Of a stretch of 9,528 nt of DNA, positions 6,600 through 9,528 are shown piece by piece. Position 1 is the stretch's first letter. The number at the start of each line of letters is the position of its first letter. The DNA is taken from the NCBI GenBank assembly GCA_022447685.1, contig JAKVAO010000010.1:46638-56165 (forward strand), written 5' to 3'. The stretch comes from Candidatus Caenarcanales bacterium (lineage in GTDB: Bacteria > Cyanobacteriota > Vampirovibrionia > LMEP-6097). The translations under genes were made by a program, and so were the position numbers. The notes below the pieces were generated by a model. The model saw nothing but the letters and a program-made list of their open reading frames with translations, made no database searches and was not told where the DNA came from.

Positions 6600-7085
6600 A
6601 TGAGCAGGTATGTTCTTTCTGTTTTAGTAGATAACGAATCTGGTGTTCTAGCGAGAATATCAGGACTTTTTAGCCGTAGAGGTTATAACATTGAGAGTTT
6701 AACTGTTGGTCCATGTGAGCTTGAAGGTTTGAGTCGTATGATCATAGTTACTAAAGACGGCGTTGAACAGATTAAGAAACAACTCAATAAATTGATTAAT
6801 GTTATTAAAATAACAGACTTGAGTGACTTACCTTTCGTCGATAGAGAGCTTGCAATTATTAAAGTATCTTCAAGGCAACATAGAGCTGAAATCATAGAAA
6901 TAGCAGATCTATTTAGAAGTAGAATCATCGATGTCTCAGAAGAATCTTTAATTGTCGAGATAACTGGTGATACAGAGAAGATCAACGCCGTAATTCAATT
7001 ACTCACTCCTTACGGTATCAAGGAAGTTGCGAGAACTGGATCTGTTGCCCTGCTTCGCGGTAAAAAATCTGCAGCTAGAGTTTAA
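6600..7085 (+). CDS. ilvN: Acetolactate synthase small (regulatory) subunit
   Basis: This subunit activates acetolactate synthase, the first shared enzyme of valine, leucine and isoleucine synthesis, and makes it sensitive to feedback inhibition by valine. From ATG 6600 it has 161 residues, close to E. coli IlvH. The ACT domain (about 3-75) includes VDNESGVLARISGLFSRRGY and NIESLTVGP, which carry the Asn and Gly residues at the effector site. The C-terminal domain (about 80-155) includes RELAIIKV and GIKEVARTGSVALLRG. An in-frame ATG at 6585 would add five residues (MICAY) that do not look like the family; neither start has a Shine-Dalgarno site. The catalytic large subunit and ilvC are not in the window, which is unusual because these genes normally adjoin. 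The symbol ilvH is equally usable. Confidence 0.92.
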   Translation: MSRYVLSVLVDNESGVLARISGLFSRRGYNIESLTVGPCELEGLSRMIIVTKDGVEQIKKQLNKLINVIKITDLSDLPFVDRELAIIKVSSRQHRAEIIEIADLFRSRIIDVSEESLIVEITGDTEKINAVIQLLTPYGIKEVARTGSVALLRGKKSAARV

Positions 7086-7110
7086 TTCTTCGTAATTACT
7101 ATTGGTTAAT

Positions 7111-7129
7111 GAATATTTGTTGAATATTC
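7111..7129 (+). other. Small AT-rich inverted repeat downstream of ilvN
   Basis: A perfect 7-bp inverted repeat (GAATATT and AATATTC) flanks a 5-nt loop, 26 nt after the ilvN stop, and is followed by a T-rich stretch. The stem has one G-C pair, so it is a poor terminator. It could be a weak stop signal or a protein-binding site. Confidence 0.25.
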
Positions 7130-7157
7130 TATATATTTTCCTTTTCTTAACTGAATC

Positions 7158-7184
7158 TTAAGTTCTATTTGATTAAGTCATTAA
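7158..7184 (+). promoter_or_regulatory. Weak sigma-28-like (flagellar) promoter
   Basis: TTAAGTTC, an 11-nt spacer, then GTCATTAA resemble the flagellar sigma-28 consensus TAAAGTTT-N11-GCCGATAA at 11 of 16 positions with exact spacing. It lies 30 nt upstream of the ATG at 7214, leaving room for the AAGGGA ribosome binding site at 7203-7208. In AT-rich DNA such a match can arise by chance, so this is suggestive only. Confidence 0.3.
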
Positions 7185-7213
7185 TGAGAAGCCAAAAAAC
7201 TTAAGGGAAATAC

Positions 7214-7840
7214 ATGAGTCAAGAAATTAATCTAGCAGTTTTAAAGGAAATCACATTTAGCGCTCTCAAAGAGGAGATGTTAAATGATAATGATGAAGAT
7301 ACGACTATTATCGATGAAATATCGAGTTTACAGGCAAGTCATGATGTTTTAAAGGTAGATGTTGATCAGCAATTAGCTTTGATTTCAATGTTAAATGACC
7401 TTGCTGTCATTGCTGAAAATTTAGCAGAAAAACAGAAGAAAGACGCGGACAGTGAGCAAAAGAAAGAATATCAGGAAAAGTTTCAAAAAGTCCAACAGAC
7501 TATAATGAATGAAATTGATGTTCCAGAAGAATTTGTTCAGTTGTTACAGGTAGCTTCAGCTGGTGGAGTCGAGGCTCTAGGACAGGTTGCGACATGGGCT
7601 CGTAGAACAGCTAAAGAACTTAGAAATGATGAAGAGTTTAACCAGAAATTAGATACTCTTCAATCTCAAGAAAAAAAATTACAAGATTATTCAAAAATTG
7701 CGATGAATAATAATACGCAAGAAGATAGTAGATTTAGCCTTAGAAAGAGACTTAATAAAGCTTTTAGAACGAACTCATCTGAAGAGGAATATCGTTTGCA
7801 ACTAACTAGGTTAGAGAGAACAAGACAGGAGGATATGTAA
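7214..7840 (+). CDS. Unrecognised coiled-coil protein
   Basis: I do not recognise this 208-residue protein. It has no signal peptide or membrane segment and no Cys or catalytic motif that I can see. It is predicted almost wholly helical, with acidic N-terminal heptads (about 15-60), a Lys/Glu/Gln coiled coil (about 70-100) and a less charged central part (VPEEFVQLLQVASAGGVEAL, then GQVATWARR). A second coiled coil (about 140-160) leads into a basic C-terminal stretch (LRKRLNKAFR, RLQLTRLERTRQEDM). ATG 7214 has an AAGGGA five bases upstream. Its last codons contain the AGGAGG of the next gene, and its stop directly abuts that gene's ATG, so the two are almost certainly co-translated. The flgL-like gene nearby and the sigma-28-like promoter hint at a flagellar, structural or chaperone role (inference). 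Confidence 0.8.
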   Translation: MSQEINLAVLKEITFSALKEEMLNDNDEDTTIIDEISSLQASHDVLKVDVDQQLALISMLNDLAVIAENLAEKQKKDADSEQKKEYQEKFQKVQQTIMNEIDVPEEFVQLLQVASAGGVEALGQVATWARRTAKELRNDEEFNQKLDTLQSQEKKLQDYSKIAMNNNTQEDSRFSLRKRLNKAFRTNSSEEEYRLQLTRLERTRQEDM

Positions 7841-8025
7841 ATGGCAGTACCACCAGCAGGGGCGGCGATCAACCCATCGATAGAACATGCAAAGTCTGAG
7901 TACTTTATTGAGCTTAATCAGGCGCTTTTGACTGATTTAGAGAATCAGATGTCGGAATTTTTGGCTTTGGATACAGATCTTGCAAGAGCATCAGCAGCAG
8001 ATATTAGGGTTCAGATTTCAATTAC
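7825..8025 (+). repeat. Direct repeat, copy A (5' part)
   Basis: This segment, from the shared ACAGGAGGATATGTAA ribosome-binding stretch through codon 62 of the small gene, recurs 382 nt downstream at 8207-8407. There are 12 single-base differences in the coding part before the junction. The homology resumes after a gap: the 19 nt at 8120-8138 are identical to 8408-8426. Confidence 0.95.
7827..7832 (+). promoter_or_regulatory. Perfect Shine-Dalgarno site for the 98-codon gene
   Basis: AGGAGG lies 8 nt before ATG 7841, inside the last codons of the preceding gene. It is the strongest ribosome binding site in the window that has a well-placed start codon, and it fixes this start. It suggests high expression of the small protein relative to its upstream partner. 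The same element is duplicated at 8209-8214. Confidence 0.85.
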
Positions 8026-8137
8026 CAAGTCACTAATAGGTTTCTGGAGAAATGAGGCTTCGTTCTGGAAATCAGAAATTGATGAAAATAAAAAAGATAT
8101 TTCACAAACCAATAAATTAGCAGCTGGTACTGGTTAA
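7841..8137 (+). CDS. Unrecognised small helical protein (intact copy)
   Basis: I do not recognise this 98-residue protein. After a Pro/Ala/Gly start (MAVPPAGAAINPS) it looks like two long amphipathic helices, about 14-66 and 68-92, with FWRNEASFWKSEI in the second, ending AAGTG. It has no Cys, signal peptide or membrane segment. Its start directly abuts the stop of the coiled-coil gene, and it has a perfect ribosome binding site. Size and helical-hairpin character recall small secreted or polymerising proteins and export chaperones, but no family motif supports this. A tandem second copy lies 86 nt downstream. The 12 base differences between the copies before the deletion junction are all silent, which is direct evidence that this reading frame is a real protein under selection. 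Confidence 0.85.
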   Translation: MAVPPAGAAINPSIEHAKSEYFIELNQALLTDLENQMSEFLALDTDLARASAADIRVQISITKSLIGFWRNEASFWKSEIDENKKDISQTNKLAAGTG

Positions 8138-8222
8138 TACCTAAGCTGACTTTGTTTTACATTTACAGAAAAGACTTGAAAAGCTTTGTTAGAGAGACCG
8201 AAGCCAACAGGAGGATATGTAA
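8138..8222 (+). other. Spacer between the two copies, possible remnant of the coiled-coil gene's 3' end
   Basis: The frame that ends in the duplicated Q-E-D-M-stop before copy B reads QKRLEKLC, stop, RDRSQQEDM. The end of the coiled-coil gene has RKRLNKAFR and later LERTRQEDM. The nucleotides ttagagaga also occur 19-30 nt before both gene starts. This suggests the duplication included the 3' end of the upstream gene, which then decayed. The similarity is short and only suggestive. Confidence 0.35.
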
Positions 8223-8407
8223 ATGGCAGTACCACCAGCAGGGGCAGCGATCAACCCATCAATAGAACATGCAAAGTCTGAGTACTTTATTGAGCTTAAT
8301 CAGGCACTTTTGACTGATTTAGAGAATCAGATGTCAGAGTTTTTGGCTCTGGATACAGATCTTGCGAGAGCATCAGCAGCTGATATCAGAGTTCAGATCT
8401 CGATTAC
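8207..8407 (+). repeat. Direct repeat, copy B (5' part)
   Basis: Second copy of 7825-8025, including the AGGAGG ribosome binding site (8209-8214). At 8407/8408 it jumps directly to sequence matching 8120 of copy A, so 94 nt present in copy A are missing here. Confidence 0.95.
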
Positions 8408-8594
8408 GCAGCTGGTACTGGTTAATGACTATCTTAATTATTTAATCCCAAAAGACTTTCAGCATCTGATTTATCTACATTTGCTTGAAGTTCAGGACTA
8501 TAATAAGCATATCTCTTCAATCTCCGCTCTATACTTCCTGTCTGTACTGTGGCTAACATTGAATCCGCTTCTACTTCTTCCATACTATCACTGA
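8223..8594 (+). pseudogene. Truncated, frameshifted second copy of the 98-residue protein
   Basis: Residues 1-62 are identical to the intact copy. A 94-nt internal deletion (94 = 31 codons plus one base) then removes most of the second helix and shifts the frame. The 19 nt encoding the original AAGTG-stop ending follow at 8408-8426 but are read out of frame. The open frame therefore continues for about 56 further codons, to a stop at 8592-8594. The last 161 nt are antisense to the 3' end of the flgL-like gene and give an unrelated hydrophobic tail. Homology to copy A ends at 8426. The ribosome binding site is intact, so a chimeric protein of 123 residues could still be made. Purely silent differences show the copy was functional, or kept matched by gene conversion, until recently. 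I favour a recent pseudogene; a functional short form is possible. Confidence 0.7.
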
Positions 8595-9423
8595 GAGTAT
8601 CTCTCATAGTTTTAAGGTTGGCTAGCATTTGTCCAATATCATATAAATCTTCTTCTGTAGCAAGGTTAGTCTCACCTGATAACGAAGCTAAAGTTTCAGA
8701 TAAGGAAATATCAGCTAAAGCTTCAAAGGTTCTAGCTGCAAGGCTTACAGCTTCATTACTACTTTTTGCTAGGTTTACAGAGCTTTGTTCTTCACTCATG
8801 AAAACCAGATTATCTCCAGAAATGTCTATTTGTTTATTGCTATCTATACCGAAGTCACTACCTTCGCTTAGATTTGCGTCACTTACTCTACTTTCTCTTC
8901 TAACTTCTGTTACTGGTTCAGTACTTTTAGCTGAAGCTAATACGTCGCTTTCATTGTTCGTGAAATCGAGAGTAACTTGACCAGTTGTTCCGCCACCTAA
9001 GAAAGTATTAGTAAAGTTTCCACCAAAGATTTTTCTACCGTCAACTCTGTAGCTAGCTAGATACTGTATCTCAGTAACAAGCTCGTTGATTCTGAGTTGG
9101 TCTCTGTCTCTGGTGTTGCCAGCAGTATTACCCTCTAAATTTTTTGCGATGAGATCTTTGATCTCATTAAGATTAGTTTCTATCTTGTTTAAGTTTTCAT
9201 TTGCCTGAGTTAACTCTAAATTCGACTCAGATGATACTTTTTTAAGAACTTTGGCTTCTCTTAGCTTCGTAACTTCTTGGTTATATGTAGCTATTTCGGC
9301 TGCGTTTTTTGTGAACTCAACCTTATTGGTATCACGTATTCTTTCTCTTTCTAAAGCTTTTTGTATTTGTTTCTGTTCTGCTCTTGCAGCCAGGTCTACA
9401 TTGCTGATAGATGATATCTCCAC
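8434..9423 (-). CDS. flgL: FlgL/flagellin-type hook-filament protein, divergent
   Basis: FlgL and flagellin are exported through the flagellum; FlgL forms the hook-filament junction. This protein has 329 residues. The helical N-terminal region (about 15-130) is a coiled coil ending in INELVTEIQYLASYRVDGRK followed by IFGGNFTN. That matches the flagellin/FlgL N-domain, and the G-R-x-I-F-G-G form favours FlgL. The middle (about 140-240) is Ser/Thr/Asn/Glu-rich. A second helical region (about 255-310) is followed by LQANVDKSDAES, reminiscent of the C-terminal D-x-D-x-A/D-x-A-E end of the family. The very N-terminus is less typical. The start is GTG 9423, with AAGGGGGA 8 nt upstream on the minus strand; the next in-frame Met is far inside. 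The partner flgK is not in the window. It may instead be a divergent flagellin. Confidence 0.65.
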   Translation of the reverse strand: MEISSISNVDLAARAEQKQIQKALERERIRDTNKVEFTKNAAEIATYNQEVTKLREAKVLKKVSSESNLELTQANENLNKIETNLNEIKDLIAKNLEGNTAGNTRDRDQLRINELVTEIQYLASYRVDGRKIFGGNFTNTFLGGGTTGQVTLDFTNNESDVLASAKSTEPVTEVRRESRVSDANLSEGSDFGIDSNKQIDISGDNLVFMSEEQSSVNLAKSSNEAVSLAARTFEALADISLSETLASLSGETNLATEEDLYDIGQMLANLKTMRDTLSDSMEEVEADSMLATVQTGSIERRLKRYAYYSPELQANVDKSDAESLLGLNN

Positions 9424-9528
9424 TAAGTGCTTCCCCCTTTACTTAGTAATCTAAAACCCACATGATATGCTAGCACCAGCCAGCATGAAACGAATAAGTT
9501 TAGAGAAGTTGATCTAAAAAGTCCAAAT
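9424..9528. other. Upstream region of the flgL-like gene
   Basis: These 105 nt hold the strong ribosome binding site of the flgL-like gene (9432-9439 on the minus strand). No convincing promoter was found: a TAAACTTA on the minus strand resembles a sigma-28 -35 but has no matching -10 at the right spacing. No start of another gene is visible before the window ends. Confidence 0.5.

Noticed and set aside
7841..8426. Diversity-generating retroelement template/variable repeat pair
   Set aside because: Differences are not concentrated at adenines, all are silent, and no reverse transcriptase is present.
7825..8426. Insertion sequence or transposon-generated duplication
   Set aside because: No transposase, terminal inverted repeats or target-site duplication was seen; unequal recombination explains it better.

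Overview
The window is AT-rich, compact bacterial DNA. Most genes are either flagellar or part of an F-type ATP synthase. The organism is a flagellated bacterium. Its ATP synthase stator has two different b-type subunits (b' and b), and the b subunit's membrane segment resembles cyanobacterial AtpF. Together with the AT-rich composition and the flagellar genes, this would fit a non-photosynthetic relative of Cyanobacteria (Vampirovibrionia/Melainabacteria or a neighbouring lineage). That placement is inference; no ribosomal RNA or marker protein in the window fixes it.

Layout: (1) 1-4110, minus strand: a flagellar basal-body operon read fliE, fliF, fliG-like, fliH. FliE and FliF are conventional. 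The fliG position holds only an N-terminal-domain-sized protein. FliH carries a long acidic C-terminal tail made of tandem heptads (42-nt DNA repeats) that runs off the left edge. (2) 4111-4303: the divergent intergenic region between fliE and atpE. (3) 4304-6074, plus strand: atpE (c), b', b and delta, tightly packed. Subunits a, alpha, gamma, beta and epsilon are not next to them, so the ATP synthase genes are split. (4) 6130-7085, plus strand: rpiB (ribose-5-phosphate isomerase B) and the acetolactate synthase regulatory subunit. Both lack an obvious Shine-Dalgarno site and have a -10-like hexamer 10-11 nt before the start codon. (5) 7214-8426, plus strand: an unrecognised coiled-coil gene, an unrecognised 98-codon gene, and a tandem second copy of the 98-codon gene. 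The second copy has an internal 94-nt deletion that shifts the frame. The first 62 residues of the two copies are identical although 12 codons differ silently before the deletion junction. (6) 8434-9423, minus strand: a FlgL/flagellin-type protein converging on the duplicated unit. (7) 9424-9528: its upstream region.

The operon builds the MS ring (FliF), the rod junction (FliE), a rotor contact (the FliG-like protein) and the export ATPase regulator (FliH). The FlgL-like protein is a late, exported hook-filament component. The unknown pair at 7214-8137 lies beside it and has a weak flagellar-sigma-like promoter, so a late flagellar or export-related role is possible but unproven. The most unusual points are the duplicated small gene, the domain-only FliG, the repeat-tailed FliH and the split ATP synthase cluster.
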